Shown in pieces: positions 34,233 through 44,305 of a stretch of DNA of 64,000 nucleotides. The notes under the pieces were generated by a model. The model made no database searches and was not told where the DNA came from. It was given only the letters and a program-made list of their open reading frames with translations. Origin of the DNA: Erythroxylum novogranatense. Lineage: Eukaryota > Streptophyta > Magnoliopsida > Malpighiales > Erythroxylaceae. A program made the translations under genes and the position numbers. Within the stretch, counting starts at the first letter, position 1; the number at the start of each line of letters is the position of its first letter. The stretch covers positions 35,345,005 through 35,409,004 of the forward strand of contig CM057224.1 of the NCBI GenBank assembly GCA_029891385.1. Direction: 5' to 3'.

Positions 34233-35774
34233 ATGCAAGATCAATCTATAGAACAAATTGAAAAGAATATTCAATTACAATTACATGAAGTAACTGACTT
34301 AATACGAAAATTACATCTTACCCCTTTAGAAAAAGAAGAGACAATTTGTCCAGTATTTTCAAATGAACATAAAGATGAAATAATTTTAGGTTATGAATCT
34401 GACCAAGATCAAGAACTTTTTATGGATAATGATGAAAAACCTGAAAGTAGTAACACTCAAGAATTAAAATTAAAAGAAAAATTAGGTGATAAAAGAAAAA
34501 CTACATTTCAACCTCCATGTTATACTTGGAAAAATGATAAAGATGATTTTCTTCATCAACAAGGATATTATTACAAAGGCACAAAAATACGCAAATACCC
34601 AGATGAATATAAACCACAAATCTCAAAATTAAGTACTAATAATATATTAAATCTAGATTGTACAACAAATGCCGAAGAAATATTTCAAGAATGGTTTTCT
34701 AAAATCTTATTATTATTACAAGTAGAAAAACCTTTTGGTAATAAATCTACAACTAAAGACTCCTATATTATTTTGTCATTTATAAAACATCCTAATAGTA
34801 CAAGACTTTTAAGAGACAATGCTCAAGCATTACAAAATACACCACACTATCTTAGTCAACTTATCGATTTAAGATAAATTTGAAATTATTAGCGAAGAAA
34901 TATATAAAGAATTTTTGGAAAGGATATTATATTTCATCAAGTAGATATATTAAAAGAAAACGATTAAAAGCATTAAGACATTTAAACAATTTAATGATTT
35001 GTGATATAAATTATTTAGAGGCTTTTATTTGTGAATTTAAAAACATTATTATAAATTACCTCGGGTTGAACAAGAAATGTATATTAATATTTTTATTCAA
35101 AAATTACCATATCCCTTTAATATAAAGGTTCAACAACAATTTTATGAACGTATAGAAAATCATACAATAGTTCATAATTTAGGAGGCGCAATACTAGTAT
35201 CCCGTGACTTATTAGTTGATTATTGTTTAGAAGCTCAATTAAAAAGAACATTAAAACATAAAAATTTAACGTTATGTTGCGACCAAAATGCTGACGTACC
35301 TCAACAATATGGATGTAATAAAACTTATTCTAACTATAGAAAGAAAAAGAAATTATTTAATCCTAGATATAAGAAACATTATTCACGTAAATATAAATGG
35401 AAGAGATATAAACCACAACGTTATCAACCCAAAACATATCCAAAATATTTTCGCAGATATAAATACAATCCAAAATATAAGAACAGAAAACAATTTTGTC
35501 CTAAAAAGAAAAAAAAATGTAAATGTTGGATCTGTAAAGAAGAAGGTCATTATGCAAATGAATGTCCTAAAAGAAAGATAAACAATATAATAATAAAGTA
35601 CAAATATTATACTCAAGATTAGAACATCAATTAGAACCAATTGAATCGGATTATAATCTCAAACTTCCTCTATATCTATGAATCTCAATCGATGAATCGA
35701 TATCCAAAACTCGAATCAAACTCCAATTCCAATTCAACTTTTATTCAAGTAATAGTTCAGAAAACGAAAACTAA
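34233..35774 (+). pseudogene. Viral coat protein, copy 2 (frameshifted)
   Basis: The first 214 codons are open (acidic N-terminus EKEETICPVFSNEHKDE; capsid core WFSKILLLLQVEKPFGNKST). Frame breaks follow near 34,877, 34,920 and 35,055, at the same places as in copy 1. The distal part (35,077-35,622) has the LVSRDLLVDYCLEAQL segment, a Lys/Tyr/Arg-rich basic region, and an intact zinc knuckle CWICKEEGHYANEC at about 35,525. Another frameshift leads into the acidic tail, which ends at 35,774. This is the nucleic-acid-binding capsid subunit. Confidence 0.85.
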
Positions 35775-37614
35775 AGTACATGCATATATAGACACAGGAG
35801 CTACTATTTGTATAGCATCAAAACAATTAGCATTAAAATGGAAAAGTTAAATCAACCTTTACAAGTAAAATTGCCGATGGAAGTTTTAATTCCATATGGT
35901 ATGTTAGTTACTATAACACTATCATAATCGAAAATTACACTTTTATAGTACCTTCAATCTATCGAAATAATCTGGATTACCTTTAATTCTTGGAAATAAT
36001 TTTCTTAAATTATATAACCCTTTTTGTCAAGATTTACATTATATTACTTTACTTAACCCCTTATATTAAGGAAATAAATCGAGATCTATTATTTTACTTA
36101 ATCCCTATTTATCATACTTCTTATTATCAACAATTAAAATAGTTAACGAAAACTTAATCTCTTACATTTTATTTATTGAATAATACAACCATACAAAGTG
36201 AAGTCGATAATTTATTAGATCAAGTATGTAGTGAAAACCCATTAGATCCTACAAAGAATCATAATACAGAAATTGTTGAAATTAAATTAAAAGATCCTCT
36301 TCAAGAAGTCAATATTAAAAATAATATACCATATACTCTCTTAGATGTAAAAGAATTTACACAAGAATGTAGTGAATTACTTGACAAAGGATTAATTACC
36401 CCCAGTACTAGTAAACATTCAGCACCAGCTTTTTATGTCAATAATTCAGCTGAAAAGAAACGAGGAAAACGAAGATTGGTTATAAATTATCGAAAACTCA
36501 ACGAAGCAACTATAGGAGATGCTTATAAATTACCACGAAAAGACTATATTATTAACAAATTAAAAGGTCATATTTGGTTTACAACATTAGATGTAAAATC
36601 TGGATATTGGCAATTAAGATTACATGATAATACAAAAGCATTAACAGCTTTTACTTGTCCACCTCAGAAGCATTATCAATGGAATGTATTACCATTTGGA
36701 TTAAAACAAGCACCAAGTATTTACCAACGGTTTATGGACAATAATCTCTTGGGATTAGAAGAATTTACTTTTGTATATATTGATGACATTATTATTTATT
36801 CGAATCAGGATAAATTAGATCATTTAAAGAAAGTCAAAATTGTCTTACAAAGATGTAAAGACAAAGGTTTAATATTAAGTAAACGAAAAGCAAAAATAGC
36901 ACAACAAACAATTGAATATTTAGGTATTCAATTCAATCATCATGGTTATTTACAATTACAACCTAATATTTTGCAAAAATTGCAAGAATTTCCTAATCAA
37001 TTAGCACATGAAGACAAGTTCAACAATTTTAGGTTTATTAAACTATATATCGATCAAGGTTTTCTGAAGGATTTAGCAAAAGAAAGAAAACTTTTACAGA
37101 AAAAATGTAGCAGTAATCTACAATGGCAATGGAATAATCAAGATACTGAAGCAGTTCAAAGATTAAAACTTCTTTGTAAAAATCTTCCTAAACTTATAAT
37201 GATCAACAAGATGATGAATTATTAGTTCAATTAGATGCAAGCAATGATACATGGGCAGGTTGTCTTTTGGCAAAACCTCCTAATCATAAAAAACACCATC
37301 TTTGCAAATACATAAATGGAACATTTAATTCTGCGGAATTAAATTATCCCATTCATGAAAAAGAAGCATTAGCCTGTCTCAAAACTTTAAGAAAATGGCG
37401 CATAGATCTACTACCAGTAAAATTCACTATTCATACAGATTCTCAATATTTATGTGGATTCACAAGATATCAAATTTCCTCAAGTACTAATTATAATCAA
37501 GGACGACTCATCCGATGGCAATTAGAATTAGGTCAGTATCAATTTGTTATTCATTATATTAAATCTGCTAACAATTTTCTTGCAGATATCTTAACCAGAG
37601 AATGGAGGCATTAG
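35678..37614 (+). pseudogene. Viral pol (protease-RT-RNase H), copy 2, frameshifted
   Basis: The ATG at 35,678 lies within the coat tail. The protease AYIDTGATICIAS is present; a base loss at about 35,848 and further losses to 36,175 break the frame. The RT then reads open from 36,176 to 37,225: GLITPSTSKHSAPAFYV, VINYRKLNEAT, LDVKSGYWQ, LPFGLKQAPSIYQ, FVYIDDIIIYSNQD. Three single-base losses near 37,010-37,055 cancel to keep frame but garble a segment. RNase H continues at 37,194-37,614 with EKEALACLKTLRKW, IHTDSQYLCGF and NNFLADILTREW. It overlaps the TAV start by 13 bases. Confidence 0.88.
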
Positions 37615-39039
37615 TTCTCCAGCTTGAAAATACAATTGCATTAAAGGAAGCAGAATTAACAGAATTACATCTTCAAAGCATAAACATTTCATTTCAGCAA
37701 GAAAAAATCAATAGTGAACTTGAACAATTGAAGCAAACACTCCTTGTCTTAAAACCAAAGGAGCAATCAAGCACTAAAGCTTCAGCATCCAGGATAAATC
37801 CTGTTGCCTCTATTATTAGTAAAGCACAAGAATCAGTTCAGGTAACACCTTCCAAGGTCCCTGAAACTCAAGTATCAATATCTAAAGCATCAGTTTCACT
37901 TCCTGTGAAACCTTCTATTACAACATCAGTACCTCAAAAGGTTGCTGATAATCAAGAATCAAAGCATTATGTTATATATAATGGTCCTTTTGCTGGTATC
38001 TATGATCAATGGCATAAGGCAGCTATTCATATTCTCGAAAAGCAAAGTCATTCATAAAAGCTTTTCAACTAAAGCAGAAGCTGAGAAATCCTTTCAAGAA
38101 TTTCAGCATCCAACACTTCGTCCTCAATACAAGACAGTACTTCAAACACCAGCAACACCAGTCTCAAAGTTAGTCACTTTGAGAAAATCAATTGATATGG
38201 AACGTATTCATGCCGTTCCAGCTAAAGCATTACATGAAGAAGCAAAAGTATTAACATCAGAAATGTTCATGGATTGTTTTCAAGCATTGAATCATTGGAC
38301 AGACGAAATGAAGCAATTTCAGTATTATCCTCAGAATCGTGGACGCTATGGTCCCAAAGCAGTAATCTTTCCAGGAGCAGAACCTTTGACAACATATCTA
38401 TTATTTCAGAGTGGATTAGCAGATACAATCTATCTCCAAGACTTGAAATTATTGGCTGACTTCCCATCCGGGTTAGTTAATGCTATTAAGCAATATAAGG
38501 ATCGTTTTGCAAGAGAACGAGAAATTTATATTAAGGTTTACAGCAGTTATCCCATTTTTGAAGCATCAGAAGCAGAAACAGCTATTCAAGCAGCCATAAA
38601 GACTTCACGAATTGCTTTTCTCCAAATTGGAGTAAGTAATCTTCAATATCCATCCATTGATGAAGCACCTCATTATGAATTCACTTGGGATTTGGTTAAC
38701 AAATTCAATTTGCATTGTCTTGAAGGAATTTATAATCAATGTATCAAGATTCAGCCAGATTCTACAATCAAGATCAATTACCGAGGCAATAACATCTTAT
38801 TAACCTCGACATGGAAGAATCCAATCTTGGCTCATGAATTACCAGTGTTACAAAGATTTCAAGCACCGTTCAACGATCTACCTGAATGTTTTCATGATCT
38901 CAGCGTTGCTTGGCGAGAAGCAATTTGTAAACAATTACAAGAATACCCTACGCACAGGTGTAGGCATTGTCCATTATCTCAAGCACCAGCCGAAGCTACT
39001 AGCAATACTGACGATGAACTCATAATTATTGAAGAATAA
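37602..39039 (+). pseudogene. Viral transactivator (TAV), copy 2, one frameshift
   Basis: Nearly complete. It is open from the ATG to 38,057, and the rest is open in another frame to 39,039, so a small indel near 38,040 is the only break seen. Order: N-terminal coil, Ser/Thr/Pro linker, HYVIYNGPFAGIYDQWHKA at about residue 115, then HKSFSTKAEAEKSF (RNase-H-like fold). The central part has GPKAVIFPGAEPLTTYLLF, and the C-terminus has CRHCPLS and DDELIIIEE. Caulimovirus relatives use it for reinitiation across polycistronic RNA. Confidence 0.87.
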
Positions 39040-39657
39040 TCCGTCAGATCAAGTTCAAAGCATTAAAGTAGCAATCATGTAGGTCTTTTATTACAGACCG
39101 TCCACTTGTACATAGTTATGTCTTTTTCTTTAAGCATCTTTTCTTTATGTCGTGTAAGTTGTCAACTTTGACATCTTACTTTTTCTTTATGTCACTTTTA
39201 CTTTAGCTCTTTTTCTTTATGTCCCGTCTTCTCTGTACTCTTTATTCCGTTTCGTTATTATAAATAGAAGACTTGGGTGTCTATCATGGACACAGCAAAA
39301 CTTCCATAAATTACTCTCTCTCTCTCTCTTCTCTTATCGCATATAGTCTCAGAGTGACGTTCAAGCGAGCTTTGACGAAGAACAGGTTAGAGTTTTTTTA
39401 TAAGTTTTGTTTGTCACATTATTATTCCAAGTATTATCATTAGCATTATCATTAGTATCATCATCCTCTACATCATTTTTCAGTTATGGTTAGTTTTATG
39501 AATATCTTCAATCAAATTATTATTGTCTTATTCCTTTTTATTATTGCAATCATTCATGCATTAATATGTTATACTATTATTGGCATTCTAAAACTTATTC
39601 AATTTATTATTTTCATCTTTAAAATATTTTCCCGACTTACAAGATTTTAATTTCAGC
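39040..39657 (+). promoter_or_regulatory. Viral intergenic region and promoter, between units 2 and 3
   Basis: A near-copy of 31,008-31,621. TATAAATA is at 39,259-39,266, a CT tract at about 39,315-39,333, and TGACG motifs at about 39,356 and 39,374. Small differences include gtctatcatggacacag for gtctgtaagagacacaa. The L1 start ATG is lost, while L2 is preserved. Confidence 0.8.
39486..39650 (+). CDS. Viral leader ORF L2, unit 3 (54 aa, membrane peptide)
   Basis: Identical reading frame to 31,450-31,614, ending TAA seven bases before ORF A. Hydrophobic throughout with a basic C-terminus. Confidence 0.5.
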   Translation: MVSFMNIFNQIIIVLFLFIIAIIHALICYTIIGILKLIQFIIFIFKIFSRLTRF

Positions 39658-39969
39658 ATGACTTATTTTCATCCCAAACGAACTTTGAAGCAACGCATCA
39701 AAGCATTGGACGTGCAAAAAGCCGAATATGAAGAACTTAAAATAAAAACTATTGCCAGAAACAAGAAAGCAAATGATATTTATCATGATTCACGTTTTCA
39801 ACATTCTCCCAATCATCCTCTTTATACTGAAGCACAAGAAATTCTCTCTACTGCAAAACAAATGATAGATGAATCAGCAGAATTAATTCGCTATTTAGAT
39901 TATTGTATTCTTGACTGTATCGCAGCACACAAATATTTTGTATCCAAATTATCTCTTCTTATTATCTAA
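39658..39969 (+). CDS. Viral ORF A, copy 3 (103 aa)
   Basis: Intact and close to copy 2 (PKRTL, EELKIK, ILDC); HDSRF is its own change. Function unknown, see copies 1 and 2. Confidence 0.77.
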   Translation: MTYFHPKRTLKQRIKALDVQKAEYEELKIKTIARNKKANDIYHDSRFQHSPNHPLYTEAQEILSTAKQMIDESAELIRYLDYCILDCIAAHKYFVSKLSLLII

Positions 39970-39972
39970 TAA

Positions 39973-40215
39973 ATGGCTTATTTTGATCATCGAAGATCTC
40001 TTAAACAAAGAATTCGTTTTTATCAAGAATTGGAAACAGAACAACAAAAGTTTATCGAATTATATCATGAACATATAAGGATGGCTAAAGCAAATCAATG
40101 TTTTCAACTTTTAATAAATGCACGAATTTTATTAGATCAAACATTATATATCTATAATTCAGTAAAAGCTGATAGACAAGAATTACAACAAGAAATTAAT
40201 TTACTCATTGATTAA
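39973..40215 (+). CDS. Viral ORF B, copy 3 (80 aa)
   Basis: Intact and almost identical to copy 2 (only INLLID for MDLLID at the end). Immediately after it the sequence switches to copy-1-like. Confidence 0.75.
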   Translation: MAYFDHRRSLKQRIRFYQELETEQQKFIELYHEHIRMAKANQCFQLLINARILLDQTLYIYNSVKADRQELQQEINLLID

Positions 40216-40230
40216 TCATTGCATATCAGC

Positions 40231-40795
40231 ATGACATTTCATTCCTCATATTTTATTAATTATTGTTTACCTATTATTATCGATCAATTATATCTTTATG
40301 CCTTTACTCTATTTCAAGCACAATCTTTACTTTTCTTTATTATTGCCGATCAATTATTTATCTCTCCTGAAATTATTTGTCAAGATTTTGAAATTAGTTG
40401 TCAATATATTGATATTACGCTTAATTATTTATATAGACATATATTCCAACTCAATACTGTGTCGGTTATATAATACGACTCGATGATAGAGATATTATTT
40501 TGATTTCTCACCTCCTTGGAGGAAGAATCGAAACATTCAATTATTAGAAGATGAAGAAGAAATAGAAAGATTAACACAAATACAACAAGATATTTTTTTA
40601 GAACAAATACAACGAGATTTAGACAATGCACTACAACAACAATTATACTGTTCAGAATCAATATCACAATTATTTCCTTCTGATACAGAAATAGAAGATA
40701 TAGATATCACAAGTACGGATTATGATAATATAGATGAAGATATTAATTACGACTTAGATAATTTCGATTGTAATATTTTTCCTGAAGATTATTAG
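40231..40795 (+). pseudogene. Viral ORF C, copy 3 (frameshifted)
   Basis: Starts MTFHSSYF. Bases are lost at about 40,459 (actgtgtc for actcgtgtc), at about 40,498, and in the patch 40,515-40,540 (ttggaggaagaatcgaaac for ttcagaggaagaatcagaaac). The acidic C-terminal part is otherwise like copy 1, ending FPEDY at 40,793-40,795. Confidence 0.75.
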
Positions 40796-40797
40796 AA

Positions 40798-41067
40798 ATG
40801 AATTGTCCGATTTGTCTAGATTTACAAGAAAGAATTCAATACACACAACAAGCTCTTAATCATTACCAAGATCATATTCAATACAATGAAAATCGTATTA
40901 ATTATCTTATATTTGTAGGCATTAATCGTCTAAGCAGACGACCATATATTGAACACTTATCAGTAGTACAAAGATTACATCAACAATATACAGAACATTT
41001 AGCACAATTAGAACAAATTCAAACTGATCATCATTGCTATCATCCTTATCACCCATATACATTATGA
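40798..41067 (+). CDS. Viral ORF D, copy 3 (89 aa)
   Basis: Intact. CPICLDLQERIQYTQQALNH is like copy 1 and differs from copy 2 (LKERI, QQAINH). CxxC at the start, HHCYHPYHP at the end. It overlaps the movement ATG. Confidence 0.75.
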   Translation: MNCPICLDLQERIQYTQQALNHYQDHIQYNENRINYLIFVGINRLSRRPYIEHLSVVQRLHQQYTEHLAQLEQIQTDHHCYHPYHPYTL

Positions 41068-42049
41068 CTTCCCAAACTTCAACAATCCTCGATGTAGATA
41101 ATTTAGAGCTAAAAGAATCATTAGGAACTTTTCAAGTTTCAACATTGATTACTCAAGATAAGAAAAATCAAATTGCAAAGGCTCAATTAGATTTAAAGAA
41201 AGGACAAGACATTCATAAATCAACTTTAAAACAAATTTTTAATAGACAAAATCTTATTTATTATGGAAAGATTATTCAAGAAACACCTATCAGAATTGAC
41301 CAATGTCATGGAAATTTAAGAATTAGTTTAATTGATCCCGAACAAATCAATAGACAATTACAATTATTGCCTCAATCTAAACGTAAGAAAATTGGTTATA
41401 TTCACTTATCCACTATACAAATATTATTAAAATCAACTTTTAGGAAGGTATTGATACTCCCATTAGAATGGCAATATTAGATGAGCGAATGAATAACCTA
41501 AATGATCAAGTTTTAGGAATGATGAACGGTAATTTACAATATGGAAAAATTAAATTTAATACTCGATTAAAATTAGGTATTCCTTTAATCTCTTCTGAGT
41601 TAGATAAAGCAATTACAATTGCATATAAATTTTATAGAAGCAATTTAATGACTCAAGGACAATACCCTTTTTCTTTAACTTATCAAATTAGTTATGCTTT
41701 AACTAATTCACATCATAGTATTGATTTCAAAAATACAGAACAAATCTATCTCGATCAATTATTTCAAGAAGTTGCTAAAGTAGGAATCAAAATTCAACCA
41801 AAATTACAACCACTTCCAGCAATACAACAACCTTTTAATCAAACACCATTAATTGAAAGAAGACATTCTTTTTCTGAATCATCATCCAATATAACTCCTC
41901 TCCTTAGATCCATTTCATTAAGGCATCAACGACCTCTCAATATAGAAAGACCTTTAAGAATAACAGAACCTAGTAATCAAACAAGACAATTAGATGAAAT
42001 TCAGAATCAGATTTCAACATTATCTACATATTTAATTCAAAAATTATGA
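41064..42049 (+). pseudogene. Viral movement protein, copy 3 (one frameshift)
   Basis: Open from ATG 41,064 to about 41,440, where a base is lost (ttttaggaagg for ttttcaggaagg in copy 1). The remainder, 41,468-42,049, is open in the shifted frame. It matches copy 1 (NRQNLIYYGKIIQ, QTPLIERRHSFSESSSN). Confidence 0.83.
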
Positions 42050-42063
42050 CATCATTAACAAAT
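42046..42063 (+). pseudogene. First codons of the 76-aa viral ORF; right end of array
   Basis: atgacatcattaacaaat matches units 1 and 2 and then diverges into ttgattttagcacggg. This marks the junction between viral and flanking DNA. Confidence 0.8.
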
Positions 42064-42357
42064 TTGATTTTAGCACGGGTATAGTATTTATAACATTGTT
42101 GAGTACCATTGCTTTTGATAAAAAGTTAATGCATACTCACGAAGAATTATTGGGGAATTATTATTTACTAAAACATTGTTTCTTTCTTGAAGATACCTAA
42201 CACTTTCCTGACTTCCCATTCAATATCCAATTCTATGTTAGAAGCTTAAACAAAATTAGGAATTTGAGGAATGGCAATGTCCCATAGTTATACCACTGAT
42301 TTAAAGCCAAAATTCACTCATATATCTAATCAAACAATACATTCATGAAAAAAAAAG
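42064..42357. other. Flanking non-viral DNA
   Basis: AT-rich sequence between the viral array end and the copia element. No ORF or repeat signature is visible. It probably includes the original host side of the viral junction. Confidence 0.5.
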
Positions 42358-42541
42358 TGTTAGAGTATGGGTTTTAGGAAGAATATATTGAATTGTATTC
42401 ATCTTAAAAGTATTTTCTATATATTCCAGCGTTAATCCCTCTAGACTAGAATATATAGGCCAAACACAATCTTAGAGAATCAGACAAAATTACAAGGATT
42501 TCGGAACTAAATCCGGTAAGTCAACTCTTTCCATTCCAACA
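42358..42541 (-). mobile_element. Copia 3' LTR (184 bp)
   Basis: TGTTAGAGTATGGG to CCATTCCAACA. It differs from the right LTR at only a handful of bases. The adjoining 42,542-42,556 reads ctccccctcaagc, a polypurine tract on the minus strand. Confidence 0.92.
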
Positions 42542-42553
42542 CTCCCCCTCAAG

Positions 42554-44305
42554 CTAAGTGATGGAGTTCCCAATGCTTAGCTTGCTCAGCACGGTCTGGA
42601 AGATCTGACTTGTAACGGCTTTTATGAGTATATCTGCTAGCTGATCTTCAGACTTGACAAAGGGAATGGAAATCGTGCCATCCTTCAGCTTTTCTTTAAT
42701 GAAATGCCGATCAACCTCCACGTGCTTCGTTCTGTCATGCTGTACTGGATTCTCTGAGATGCTGATCGCAGCTTTGTTGTCACATCTTAACAGACTTGGT
42801 CCCTTCTGTTCTATGTCAATTTCTTTCATCAATTTCCTAAGCCAAATAAGCTCAGTGACCCCTTTTGTTATTCCTCTGAATTCAACTTCAGCACTGGATA
42901 GTGCCACAACCTTTTGTTTCTTGCTCCTCCAAGTTACAACATTTCCTCCAACAAGTGTAATGAACCCAGATGTGGACCTTCGATCATTTGGATTCCCTGC
43001 CCAGTCGGCGTCTGTGTATGCCTCAACACTGAGATGGTCGTGTCTCCCAAACATGATTCCTGTTCCTACAGTACCTTTGAGATACCGAATAATACGAATG
43101 ACTGCCTCCATGTGTTTTTTCTGTGGCTGGTGCATGAATTGACTTACAATACCTACTAAGTAGGCGATGTCAGGTCGTGTGTGAGCCAAATAGATGAGTT
43201 TCTCGACCAAGCGTTGATATCGTTCCTTATCAGTTCGTTCCCCATTCTCTTATATCCTGAGTTTATGGTTCACCTGCATCGGAGTGTCCACGGGTTTGCA
43301 ATCAACTAGCCCAGTTTCTGCCAAGAGATCCAGAATGTATTTCTTCTGTGATATGAAAATCCCTTTCTTTGACCGAAGGACTTCAATGCCTAAGAAATAT
43401 TTCAATCCTCCAAGGTCTTTCATTTCGAACTCTTTGAACAAGTTCTCTCTGAGACTTTCCATCTCCTATTTATCACTGCTTGTTATAATCATATCATCAA
43501 CATAGATTATCAAGCATGTGATCAAATCCTCCCTTTTTTTCAGGAACAATGTGTGATCAGAGTTACTCTGCACATATCCATGACGTCGCATGGCCACTGT
43601 AAACCTGCCAAACCATGCCCTTGGTGATTGTTTGAGCCCATACAGTGCCTTTCGGAGTCTGCACACCACATTCTGCCCAAAACCTTCTGTGAACCCTGGT
43701 GGGGGTTCCATATAGACCTCTTCGTTCAAGTCCCCATGCAAGAAGGCATTTTTCACATCAAATTGGTGGAGTGGCCAATCTTTGTTTGCTGCTACTGATA
43801 ACAGAACCCGAACCGTATCAAGCTTCGCTATGGGTGAGAAAGTCTCAGAGTAGTCAATCCTAAGTGTCTGTGTGTACCCCTTCGCGACCAGTCGGGCCTT
43901 ATATCTTTCTACTGAGCCATTAGCTTTGTGTTTGATTGTGAAGTCCCATCTGCAGCCAACTGGTCTTTTTCCCTCAGGTAACTTGCACTTCTCTCATGTA
44001 TCATTTTGGGCCAAAGCTTCCATTTCAACTTCCATAGCTTTCTGCCATTCCTCACTCTGTTTGGCTTCCTGCACAGTTCTGGGAACCTCTTCTTTATATA
44101 GATTACTCAAGAAGGCCTGTGTTGTATGGGATAGACTCCCCCTGACCATATTTGCCACAAGGTACTTGGAGGTCTGGGGTGTACGGTCAGGTGAGTATCT
44201 GTGTGGAGGAACCCCTCTAGTACTCCTCGGTGGCAGATTGTACCTAGAGTTCGTTCGCTCTCGTGTGCAAGATGTCGGGAGCATTTGGCATATCAACAGT
44301 ATCAT
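42554..44305 (-). pseudogene. Copia reverse transcriptase-RNase H, broken
   Basis: Read right to left: ESEEWQKAMEVEMEALAQND (44,100-44,000), a frame change, then the region around 43,990-43,757 in a different frame. Next come KNAFLHGDLNEEVYMEPPPGF and IIYVDDMIITSS (43,756-43,466), a stop, then EFEMKDLGGLKYFLGIEV (43,462-43,250), a stop, and the RNase H part LIYLAHTRPDIAYLVG...EAYTDADWAGNPNDRRSTSG (43,210-42,554). YVDD and TDADWAG are the copia RT and RNase H signatures. Confidence 0.9.

Larger units (their letters stand above)
6712..42063 (+). repeat. Tandem endogenous caulimovirid array (units 1, 2 and partial 3)
   Basis: The same gene series starts at 6,741, 31,622 and 39,658. The last two are exactly 8,036 bp apart, a typical genome size for circular-DNA plant pararetroviruses. 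Unit 1 is interrupted by retroelements at 8,171-17,769 and 20,079-27,283. Unit 3 stops at about 42,063, some 18 bases into the ORF after the movement gene, where the match to units 1 and 2 ends. Family markers are a 30K-type movement protein, a CCHC coat protein, an aspartic protease with DTGA, an RT with YIDD, RNase H, and a caulimovirus-type transactivator. There is no integrase, so integration was presumably accidental. Head-to-tail order suggests a concatemer or later tandem duplication. Confidence 0.9.

Noticed and set aside
6741..42049. A replication-competent endogenous virus
   Set aside because: No unit has all genes intact. Coat, pol and transactivator are broken in both copies as given, and unit 2 lacks the primer site.
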